This document shows positions 1 through 5,863 of a stretch of DNA of 6,793 nucleotides, piece by piece. The stretch spans positions 1 to 6,793 of the forward strand of contig CAIMDR010000345.1 in assembly GCA_903839795.1 (NCBI GenBank), read 5' to 3'. The DNA comes from an uncultured Methylococcaceae bacterium. GTDB taxonomy: Bacteria; Pseudomonadota; Gammaproteobacteria; Methylococcales; Methylomonadaceae. The notes under the pieces were generated by a model. That model saw only the letters and a list, made by a program, of their open reading frames with translations, was not told the DNA's origin and searched no databases. The stretch's first letter is position 1; each line of letters opens with the position of its first letter. A program made the translations under genes and the position numbers.

Positions 1-45
1 CCCCAACCTTGGCAAGGTTGTGCTCTACCACTGAGCTATTCCCGC
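1..45 (-). tRNA. tRNA-Gly(GCC), 5' part, cut by the window start
   Basis: Read on the minus strand, the gene begins GCGGGAATAGCTCAGTGGTA at position 45, which is the acceptor 5' strand followed by a standard D-arm. The D-stem, the D-loop with GG, the anticodon stem and the start of the variable region are all present. The anticodon stem AACCT/AGGTT closes a loop carrying GCC at window 11-13, in the 33-35 position counted from the 5' end, so it decodes GGC/GGU glycine codons. The T-arm, the 3' acceptor strand and CCA would lie beyond position 1. A consensus promoter sits 18-45 bases upstream. Seen directly: the 5' half with intact pairing. Inferred: that the rest of the gene is intact outside the window. 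Confidence 0.95.
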
Positions 46-62
46 TTTGAATTTATTTGGCT

Positions 63-90
63 ATTATAAGGATTTTAAAAATCCTGTCAA
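63..90 (-). promoter_or_regulatory. Consensus sigma70 promoter of the tRNA-Gly gene
   Basis: On the minus strand a perfect -35 box TTGACA (85-90) is separated by exactly 16 bases from a perfect -10 box TATAAT (63-68). Transcription would start near 56-58, leaving a leader of about 11-13 bases before the tRNA 5' end at 45. The bases just after the -10 (AGCC) make a partly GC discriminator, as is common for stable-RNA promoters. The spacer is itself nearly palindromic: AGGATTT / AAATCCT (69-75 and 79-85) around a 3-base loop. The -35 box begins only nine bases after the stop codon of the upstream membrane-protein gene. Confidence 0.85.
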
Positions 91-99
91 ACTTTATTT

Positions 100-624
100 T
101 TATTGAATGTCAATTGCCAAAGCCCATGCTTCGTTGCCTTTACATTCACCGTCTTCGATTCTGACTTTAGCATAGGTTTTTTGCTTACCATAAGCATCTG
201 CAAATTCCAGTACGGAAACAGGAGTGCCTTGAGGAATATGTTGGCAAGCGCCAGATCTATCTTTTTCTTCGGTGTCGTCATAAGCCGCTATAGCGCCCGG
301 TGTTGCTACCAAACGAACCGTTGCCGCTACGTCATAAGCATTGGCACTCTTCAATACATAGCGTTGACCTATAGCAAGATCTTTAAGCGCTGGCCCGGAG
401 ATAACCGGCTTGGCACTGTCATCACCGCCCATTGTCATCATCAAAACAAGCAGAATGGCTACTCCGCCAAGACTACCAAAAAATACTTTTGGATTGGATT
501 CTTTTAAACTCAAGAAAGAAGACACCAGATTGCCGGCAGTGCCTGTTGCCGCCTCTACTGGTTGCGTAATATTTTCTTGTGGTTGAACATTTTCTTCTGG
601 TTTGGCGTTTTCTTCATTACTCAT
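100..624 (-). CDS. Hypothetical single-pass membrane protein, 174 aa
   Basis: I do not recognise the family. Residues 1-40 are acidic, rich in E, P, Q and N and without hydrophobic stretches. One clear transmembrane helix follows at about 47-66 (KVFFGSLGGVAILLVLMMTM). The remaining ~105 residues look like a small beta-rich domain (roughly 80-174), with motifs such as GQRYVL and GTPVSVLEF that recall SH3-like folds. The only two cysteines (C127 and C161) both lie in this domain and could form a disulfide. With no positive-inside preference strong enough to decide, an N-in/C-out topology is inferred from the cysteines. The ATG start is supported by GAGGA (631-635) six bases upstream. The gene lies just upstream of the tRNA-Gly promoter and appears to be monocistronic. 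Real coding is supported by the SD, the length and the coherent domain layout; the function is unknown. Confidence 0.8.
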   Translation of the reverse strand: MSNEENAKPEENVQPQENITQPVEAATGTAGNLVSSFLSLKESNPKVFFGSLGGVAILLVLMMTMGGDDSAKPVISGPALKDLAIGQRYVLKSANAYDVAATVRLVATPGAIAAYDDTEEKDRSGACQHIPQGTPVSVLEFADAYGKQKTYAKVRIEDGECKGNEAWALAIDIQ

Positions 625-655
625 TTCTCATCCTCACATTAGTGTAATTTTATTT

Positions 656-661
656 ATTATA
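656..661 (-). promoter_or_regulatory. Possible -10 box for the membrane-protein gene
   Basis: On the minus strand TATAAT occurs 31 bases before the ATG at 624, a good distance for a -10 element. No convincing -35 is found at 16-18 bases upstream (the sequence there is around GACGTT), and the region is AT-rich, so a chance match is quite possible. Confidence 0.3.
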
Positions 662-797
662 TTGATGAATCATTGCTTAACGTCTTATTAAGTCGAGTCA
701 GACAACAGTAAGCCTAATTAATTGACCAATCCACAACTACTCAAAAGCAGGTTGAGCACTAACGTGTTCCTACTTAATGGGTAAACTTATCACGATC

Positions 798-845
798 AAA
801 AAAAATTTCAAGTGCTTTGTGACCATTGTCCAGCACATAAGCACT
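798..845 (-). terminator. Probable intrinsic terminator below the transporter operon
   Basis: Read on the minus strand, AGTGCTT (845-839) pairs with AAGCACT (817-811), and inside it TGTG (837-834) pairs with CACA (821-818). This gives an 11-bp stem with a single bulged base at 838 and a 12-base loop. After the stem comes TGAAA and then eight T's (805-798). The arrangement fits a Rho-independent terminator for transcription coming from the four-gene operon, though it lies about 260 bases after the permease stop codon. The five bases between stem and T-run and the large loop are non-ideal. It would also insulate the membrane-protein gene that starts at 624. Confidence 0.45.
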
Positions 846-1105
846 ATACTTTAAGATTAAATGAAGTCGTAGTCTTTTTTGGCTGACAGCTGTTTTCTGT
901 TTTCAACGGCATTAATATAGAGACCTTCGTTGATTAAGCGACATTATTTTCTGTAGCGCGACTTGAAAAATAAGGCGCGCACGGCACGCCCTACGAACTT
1001 AATTAATTCAGAGCTCTATACCGGTAAATTACCAGCAACCCAAGTCGACAGTTATCCCGTTTTTTAGTGCTGTTGGTTTGCGTAATAAAAAACGCCATCG
1101 ACTTT
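846..1105. other. Gene-free stretch between operon end and terminator
   Basis: No ORF with a credible start and ribosome binding site is visible on either strand. The stretch contains the GC-rich palindrome at 971-994 and otherwise AT-rich sequence. No T-run hairpin directly follows the permease stop. If the terminator at 798-845 is the real operon end, this region is a long 3' untranslated segment. Confidence 0.4.
971..994. repeat. Short GC-rich palindromic repeat unit
   Basis: The segment contains GGCGCGC (974-980), a 3-base spacer ACG and GCACGCC (984-990), followed by CTAC. The arms pair over 7 bases with one C/A mismatch. Its composition is very different from the AT-rich surroundings. 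The form GTAGGGCGTGCCGTGCGC on the other strand resembles the GTAGGGTGCGCCGTGCGCACC-type dispersed element seen between genes in many proteobacteria (recalled, not searched). Only one copy is in the window, so repetition in the genome is inferred. Confidence 0.5.
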
Positions 1106-1909
1106 TTAACCGCCGCCTTTTTTCACCATCATGCCTTTTGATGGATTATAGCCAATAATGGCGGCCGCCATAAAAACCAGAAACGCGACTAACGTATAAA
1201 TAAAAGCGTGCTGATTAAATTGTCCATACAGAGCAAAACGGATTAATTCAACCGCTTGAGAAAACGGATTGTATTGCGCCAGCTTGCTAAGCAGTACGCT
1301 GGATTCTTTCATTTTCCATAGAGGATACAATGCGGTTGACATAAAAAACATCGGGAAAATGACAAAATTCATGACGCCGGCAAAATTTTCCAGTTGTTTT
1401 ATGAAAGACGACAATAATAATCCCAGCGCCCCCAGCATTAATCCGGACAGCATCAAGGTTGGCAATACCCACAAATAGCCTTGCCACGGTGCATGAATAT
1501 CATAAAACCAGGCAATGCCTAAAAACACATAGACCTGCAAGATGGATACGCCGGTGCCTGCCAGTAATTTACTGAGCAATAAAAACCAGCGAGGTAACGG
1601 ACAGACCATTAGTATGCGCATACTGCCCATTTCCCGGTCATAAACCATGGATAAGGAGCTCTGCATCCCGTTAAAGAGCTGTATCATGCCAATCAGTCCG
1701 GGAGTAATATAAACTTCATATAGAATGTAGGTTTCGTAGGGCGGGGTAATGGCAAGCCCTAAGGCCGCTCTAAAGCCGGCGGCAAAAACAAACAACCAGA
1801 CCAATGGCCGAACCAAGGCAGAAATAAAACGTTCCCGTTGGGTAACAAACCGCCATAACTCACGTCCGATAATGCCCCACATGGCTCGCCAGTAATGCAT
1901 CATATTCAT
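1106..1909 (-). CDS. pedC: ABC-2 type permease, PQQ-alcohol-dehydrogenase-associated (PedC-like)
   Basis: This is the membrane subunit of an ABC transporter of the type linked to PQQ-dependent alcohol dehydrogenases (family TIGR03861, from memory). It has 267 residues, normal for ABC-2 permeases. Hydrophobic segments lie at about 30-51, 64-82, 110-135, 147-170, 175-195 and 237-255, giving six spans. The ABC-2 signature region is around 173-216, ending in the NPF motif (214-216), with a cytoplasmic loop REMGSMRILMVCPLPRW at 92-108 that would contact the ATPase. The start overlaps the ATPase stop as ATGA (1906-1909) and has its own strong Shine-Dalgarno site. The family is built like exporters (LPS, drug and Nod-factor transporters), which is odd for a system with a binding protein; the direction of transport is not settled by sequence. 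PedC of Pseudomonas putida is needed for growth at low lanthanide levels. Family assignment is strong; substrate is inferred. Confidence 0.9.
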   Translation of the reverse strand: MNMMHYWRAMWGIIGRELWRFVTQRERFISALVRPLVWLFVFAAGFRAALGLAITPPYETYILYEVYITPGLIGMIQLFNGMQSSLSMVYDREMGSMRILMVCPLPRWFLLLSKLLAGTGVSILQVYVFLGIAWFYDIHAPWQGYLWVLPTLMLSGLMLGALGLLLSSFIKQLENFAGVMNFVIFPMFFMSTALYPLWKMKESSVLLSKLAQYNPFSQAVELIRFALYGQFNQHAFIYTLVAFLVFMAAAIIGYNPSKGMMVKKGGG

Positions 1910-2646
1910 GCCTGGTCTCCTTGCGTCAAGTTGTAAAATGCATCTTTTACCAGGGTTGTATTGGTTATTTTTAAAACATCATCCACTGTGCCATTGGCTT
2001 TAATTTGGCCTTTATGCAGCACGATTAAATGATCGTCCGGATAAATTTCATCGATTAAATGACTCGCCCATAAAACCGCCAGTTTTTCATCGGCTGCCAA
2101 TTGATGCACATAGTCAACAATGGCTAACCGGCTGGGTACATCCAAACCTACCGTCGGTTCATCCAGTAGCAACAAGGCCGGTTTATGCAGTAATGCTCTG
2201 GCAATTTCTACGCGCCGCCGATGACCGCCATTAAGTTGGCGAATTTTTTCAAAGCGCCGATCAAACATGTTTAAGCGTTCCAGTTCTTGTTGAATCCGTT
2301 GCATAGCTTCTTTACGTCCCAAGCCGTGCAAGGCGGTGTGATAACGTAAATTTTGCATGACGGTTAAATCCATATCCAGGGTGGTTTGCTGAAAAACTAC
2401 GCCCAGCTTTGCCAAGGCTTGGCGAGTTTGCTGTTTAATATCAAAACCACATAATTCAATACGGCCTTCATGGGTGTCATACAAACGGGTAATCAATGAA
2501 AATAAAGTGCTCTTGCCTGCACCGTTAGGGCCCAAGAGCAAGGTGCATTCACCGGCGCGAATGTTAAAACTGACTTGATCCAGCGCCTTCTTGCCACTAT
2601 AAGAGAAGCTTAACTTCTCGATGGATAATGCGATGGCTGGCTTCAT
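1906..2646 (-). CDS. pedB: ABC transporter ATP-binding protein, PQQ-alcohol-dehydrogenase-associated (PedB-like)
   Basis: This is the nucleotide-binding subunit that powers the permease encoded next to it. The 246-residue protein shows all ABC elements in order: Walker A GPNGAGKS (39-46), Q-loop Q86 in VVFQQ, signature LNGGH (138-142), Walker B LLLLDE (158-163), D-loop GLD (167-169) and the switch histidine H196 in WASH. The signature departs from the usual LSGGQ; LNGGHRRRVEIARAL is, as I recall, typical of the PQQ-linked subfamily (TIGR03864), so it is not a sign of decay. The C-terminal ~35 residues follow the catalytic core and may contact the permease. The start overlaps the beta-propeller stop as ATGA (2643-2646) and no good SD precedes it, which suggests translational coupling. 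Family assignment is strong; lanthanide relevance is by homology to PedB and LutE. Confidence 0.93.
   Translation of the reverse strand: MKPAIALSIEKLSFSYSGKKALDQVSFNIRAGECTLLLGPNGAGKSTLFSLITRLYDTHEGRIELCGFDIKQQTRQALAKLGVVFQQTTLDMDLTVMQNLRYHTALHGLGRKEAMQRIQQELERLNMFDRRFEKIRQLNGGHRRRVEIARALLHKPALLLLDEPTVGLDVPSRLAIVDYVHQLAADEKLAVLWASHLIDEIYPDDHLIVLHKGQIKANGTVDDVLKITNTTLVKDAFYNLTQGDQA
1917..1922 (-). promoter_or_regulatory. Canonical ribosome binding site of the permease gene
   Basis: AAGGAG on the minus strand lies seven bases before the ATG at 1909, inside the 3' end of the ATPase gene. It is the strongest SD in the operon and fixes the permease start at the ATGA overlap, not at the in-frame ATGs two and three codons later. 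Confidence 0.8.
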
Positions 2647-3611
2647 GGTTTTGCCACAACGCCCCAGGGATAATTCCCCACACCCACCGATTTAGTTACG
2701 GTTTGAGTATCCAAATCAATAATGGAAATATCGTTACTGGTGCCGTTGGTGGTGTAGAGATGTTTTTGATCGGGAGAAAAAGCCAGATTCCACACACGTT
2801 GACCGACCAACAGCGTTTTTTCAACTTCATACGTTTTGGCATTAATTACCGCTACACGATTGGCAGGCCCCAAAGCCACGTAGCCTCTATTGCTGTCTTT
2901 ATCAATGACCACGCCTACCGGCTGAATTTTATCGGCAGTTACGCCGGAAACCTCAAACTTGATGGTTTTGATGATTTGCTGGGTCTTGGCATCCAGAATC
3001 ATTAAGGTGCCAGCCATTTCTGAAGTGACCCACAATTGCTGACTGTCTGCGGTAAAACCAACGGCTCGCGGACGCGGATCAACCAACGTATTTTCTACTA
3101 TCGTGTTGGTTTTGGTATCAATCCAGTGCACCATATTCGTGGTTTCTGAGGCACTGATTAGCCATTTATTATCGGGGCTAACGGTAATGCCTTCGGGTTC
3201 CACGCCGACCTTGATTTGCTTGATGACTTTCTTTTTGGCAATATCAATCACCGTCACCAAGCTATCATCTTCGTTTGATACGTAAATTTTGTCACCGTCA
3301 GGATTTAACGCAAAAGTCTCAGGGTCTTTGCCAGACGGTAACTTTCCGACTTCTTTTAGAGTTTCGGCATCAATTATTTTTATCGTATTGTCGTCACTGG
3401 TGGCGATGTACAAAAATTTATTGTCCGGGCTGATAGCAATACCTCGGGGGCGCTGACCTATTGGCACCGTTTTGATTAGCTTGCCGGTTATCGGATCAAC
3501 CACCGCCAGTGCATTATCTTTTTCCAACGTGACAAAAACGCTTTCAGCGTGAACGACGCCTGCCAATGCCAGCGTTAAAAACAAACCCAAGCCCTTTTTT
3601 TTCAATATCAT
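2643..3611 (-). CDS. Periplasmic YVTN beta-propeller protein, PQQ-transporter-associated
   Basis: A secreted 322-residue beta-propeller of the family found with PQQ-dependent alcohol catabolism transporters (TIGR03866, from memory). Residues 1-22 form a signal peptide: KKK near the N-terminus, a hydrophobic core, and cleavage after VHA. The mature part is about seven repeats of roughly 42 residues, with recurring motifs G-I-A-I/V-S-P-D-N-K-x-L-Y-I/V-A/S and V-I-D-x-x-T (for example 57-83, 99-123, 140-165, 274-300). It fills a complete propeller with no other domain. The Asp-rich blade loops (SDDN, NEDDS) could bind metal ions, but that is inference. The gene starts directly at the base after the upstream stop and overlaps the ATPase gene by four bases. 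It corresponds in position to PedA2 of Pseudomonas putida. Its role may be to hold or deliver a ligand (lanthanide, chelator or PQQ) in the periplasm. Confidence 0.9.
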   Translation of the reverse strand: MILKKKGLGLFLTLALAGVVHAESVFVTLEKDNALAVVDPITGKLIKTVPIGQRPRGIAISPDNKFLYIATSDDNTIKIIDAETLKEVGKLPSGKDPETFALNPDGDKIYVSNEDDSLVTVIDIAKKKVIKQIKVGVEPEGITVSPDNKWLISASETTNMVHWIDTKTNTIVENTLVDPRPRAVGFTADSQQLWVTSEMAGTLMILDAKTQQIIKTIKFEVSGVTADKIQPVGVVIDKDSNRGYVALGPANRVAVINAKTYEVEKTLLVGQRVWNLAFSPDQKHLYTTNGTSNDISIIDLDTQTVTKSVGVGNYPWGVVAKP

Positions 3612-4832
3612 TTATTTATCCCACTTACATTGTGATTCAGGTTGATCATAACCCAAGGTATCCAGTTCGGTTTTTGGATGCAAAAAGCCTTCAATGGGCG
3701 CGACAGCAACCAATGAACGAGGCGCTGCCAGCAAAACAGGTTGCCGCAATTGGCCGTCCCACGAGCGAAAAGACAACGGATTGCCGGTATAGCCATTTAA
3801 GGCAAAGGCATCACTTAGCATATACTCTTTAACGGGGTTTAGGTCATTGGTTTTGGTGCGTGTAGCGGCTTCACCAAGCGCTCTAACAGCCAAATAAGCC
3901 GCATAATCTTGCTCTTCCATCCAGCGCCCTGCTTTTTCTTTAAAGCGGTTTTGAATTTGCACCGCACCCCATTGTTCATGCGTCTTGTGCCAAGGTGTAG
4001 CAATCAGTCCCTGAGTGCCGATTACAGGCCTTGGAGTCCAGGTGCGATAATCCAGATATTCTCCAAACTGACCTTGTTCATCCGCCACCACCAAGACATC
4101 GTAATCCTCATCGGTTTGGGTAAATACGGCGACATCCGATTGTGCCGTGCGCCTGGCATCGTAGGTATGTTCCCAGGTTTTTTCTGTCACTATATTCATG
4201 CCAAAACGCTTGGCAGATCGCTTGATGGCATCGGCAAACAACCGGTCTTCCTGAGTCGGGCCAATGATTAGAAACCATTTAGTCCAGCGTTTTTTCATCA
4301 TATATTGCGCCAAGGCATCAGCACGCATGGCGCGGCTGGGCAACAAGTGCAAAACATGACGGCGGCATTGCCCGTTGCGCAACGCATCATCCACCGTTGC
4401 CACATCAAATAACAGCATTTGTTTGGCAGTCGGCAAATCAGCGAGTTGGTTTAATTGCGCCGCAGGTAAATTAACCACCACATACTGAAATTTATTGGCC
4501 AGCTCTTTATTAAAGGTTTCAATAACGTTGCCGTCTAACGGCACCATAAACTTTTTTAAATGATAGTGCTGCCCGGTAAATTCCCCGGTGGTATTGTCAT
4601 CATCAATGCCCAGTTCAGCACCGAAAGCACCCTTGTCTTTAATAAAAACATCCAGATTGGATAACGGAGCCGGTACGTTTTGCTCTTGTGTTAAATAAGC
4701 AATATCAATGGCTTGTTTAGCTTTTTCAGCCACAGCGCCAGTGCTGATTAATGGCATAAGTAACAGCATATTTACCATTATTCGAAAGCCTAAATTAATT
4801 GATTGCATCATTTCCTTGGAATAAAAGTTCAT
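3612..4832 (-). CDS. Periplasmic LIV-type substrate-binding protein, PQQ-transporter-associated
   Basis: This protein is predicted to capture a ligand in the periplasm for the transporter encoded downstream (family TIGR03863, from memory; equivalent in position to PedA1). From the ATG at 4832 it has 406 residues with a signal peptide ending about AVA (33-35), a moderate hydrophobic core MLLLMPLIST and few positive charges. The mature part has the alternating alpha/beta layout of type I (leucine/branched-chain) binding proteins, with IDIAYL at the start of lobe 1, WFLIIGPT in the middle and DVLVVADE later. The mature domain has two cysteines, one in GQCRRH and one five residues from the C-terminus. 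The start is uncertain: a TTG at 4856 in frame has no SD, ATG 4832 is preceded by AGAAAAA, and tandem ATGs at 4811 and 4808 follow AAGGAA very closely. I chose 4832. It is the first gene of the operon. Confidence 0.88.
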   Translation of the reverse strand: MNFYSKEMMQSINLGFRIMVNMLLLMPLISTGAVAEKAKQAIDIAYLTQEQNVPAPLSNLDVFIKDKGAFGAELGIDDDNTTGEFTGQHYHLKKFMVPLDGNVIETFNKELANKFQYVVVNLPAAQLNQLADLPTAKQMLLFDVATVDDALRNGQCRRHVLHLLPSRAMRADALAQYMMKKRWTKWFLIIGPTQEDRLFADAIKRSAKRFGMNIVTEKTWEHTYDARRTAQSDVAVFTQTDEDYDVLVVADEQGQFGEYLDYRTWTPRPVIGTQGLIATPWHKTHEQWGAVQIQNRFKEKAGRWMEEQDYAAYLAVRALGEAATRTKTNDLNPVKEYMLSDAFALNGYTGNPLSFRSWDGQLRQPVLLAAPRSLVAVAPIEGFLHPKTELDTLGYDQPESQCKWDK

Positions 4833-4856
4833 TTTTTCTAATTTTAACGGATTCAA

Positions 4857-4994
4857 AAACTTTTTTTTAGATTTCGTAAAAGGTTACAACAAGGGGGCGT
4901 TGAACTAACGCTTGAAACTTGGGATTAATTCCCTCAAACTTCAGTAATCCCTACGCTTCCCAATCTACTCATGGAATTAACAGGCTAACCTAAA
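4857..4994. promoter_or_regulatory. Divergent control region with small inverted repeats
   Basis: This region separates the transporter operon (minus) from the MOSC gene (plus), so it should hold promoters for both. It contains GCGTT-N5-AACGC (4897-4911) and, ten bases later, TTGGGA / TCCCTCAA (4919-4924 and 4930-4937), an imperfect inverted repeat with a five-base centre TTAAT. A run of eight T's lies at 4861-4868. No clear -35/-10 pair can be picked in either direction; TTGTTG near 4886-4891 (minus) and TTGAAC near 4900-4905 (plus) are weak candidates. The repeats could be operator sites; that is inference from position and symmetry only. Confidence 0.35.
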
Positions 4995-5819
4995 ATGACA
5001 CACAGCACGCTAAGCGCAATAACTCTCTATCCCGTAAAATCATTGGCAGGTATAACGGTAAATCGCTGGCCGGTAACTAAAACAGGGCTTTTGTATGACA
5101 GAAAATGGATGCTTATTGACGAGGCAGCGCAATTTTTAAGCCAGCGAAAGCTACCGAAAATGGCTTTAATCAAAACTGCGCTAACCGATACTCATTTAAT
5201 CCTGTCCGCACCCGGCATGGAAAATCTGTTATTAACGTTAACGCCGACGGGTGGCGCTATTATTAACAGCACAATATGGCATGATCAGTGTGATGCACGT
5301 AGCGTATCACGGGAAGCGGATCAATGGCTGAGCCGGTTTTTAAAGCAGGATTGTCGACTGGTTTATCAGCCCGATGAGATGGTTCGGCAAGTTGATCCTA
5401 ATTATGCCAACCAAACTGACACTGTGGCCTTTGCTGACGGCTTTCCGTTTTTGATAATTTCAGAAAACTCATTGGCTTCATTAAATCAGGCAATGCAACT
5501 AAATTTACCGATGACCCGCTTTAGACCCAATCTGGTTATTTCCGGTTGCCCCGGTTATGCCGAAGACAGTTGGAGAGAAATCAGCATAGGCGCTATTGAT
5601 TTCAGGTTAACCAAGCCGTGTTCCCGCTGCTCGGTTCCGGCCATCGATCCAGAAACCGCAGAAACCGGCAAAGAGCCGCTGACAACGCTCAGTCGTATCA
5701 GAAAATGGAAAAATAAAATCTACTTCGGACAAAACGCCCTGCACAATCAGAGCGGCTTATTAAGTATCGGTGATATCGTTCAGGTTAAAGTGACTGGAAC
5801 AAAACAACCGCCAATTTAA
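4995..5819 (+). CDS. MOSC domain-containing protein (YcbX/mARC-like, no ferredoxin domain)
   Basis: A 274-residue protein with the MOSC N-terminal beta-barrel (about 5-120, starting LSAITLYPVKSLAG) followed by the MOSC domain (about 135-268). Visible family landmarks are DRKWMLID (35-42), RFRPN (175-179), KPCSRCSVPAIDPETA (207-222) and FGQNA (244-248). One cysteine of the CSRC motif (C209 or C212) should ligate the molybdenum cofactor. The family includes E. coli YcbX and eukaryotic mARC, which reduce N-hydroxylated compounds such as 6-hydroxylaminopurine. YcbX carries an extra C-terminal 2Fe-2S ferredoxin domain; this protein stops at the MOSC domain, so a separate electron donor would be needed. 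The ATG fits the usual N-terminus, though the SD is weak (AGG at 4982-4984, ten bases away). It is probably cytoplasmic. It runs divergently from the transporter operon, and no functional link to it is evident. Confidence 0.9.
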   Translation: MTHSTLSAITLYPVKSLAGITVNRWPVTKTGLLYDRKWMLIDEAAQFLSQRKLPKMALIKTALTDTHLILSAPGMENLLLTLTPTGGAIINSTIWHDQCDARSVSREADQWLSRFLKQDCRLVYQPDEMVRQVDPNYANQTDTVAFADGFPFLIISENSLASLNQAMQLNLPMTRFRPNLVISGCPGYAEDSWREISIGAIDFRLTKPCSRCSVPAIDPETAETGKEPLTTLSRIRKWKNKIYFGQNALHNQSGLLSIGDIVQVKVTGTKQPPI

Positions 5820-5863
5820 TTTAAGGAAAGTTTTATCTTCGTGGTGCTAATTATTAAAGTCCT

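Noticed and set aside
103..507. 134-codon plus-strand ORF opposite the membrane-protein gene
   Set aside because: No SD, and a composition typical of an antisense shadow (many Cys, Tyr and Ser, no domain); the minus-strand frame has a good SD and a coherent protein.
2628..3005. 125-codon plus-strand ORF inside the beta-propeller gene
   Set aside because: It lies antisense to a well-supported repeat protein and has no SD or recognisable domain.
3909..4271. 120-codon plus-strand ORF inside the binding-protein gene
   Set aside because: Antisense shadow of a well-supported gene with no recognisable motif.
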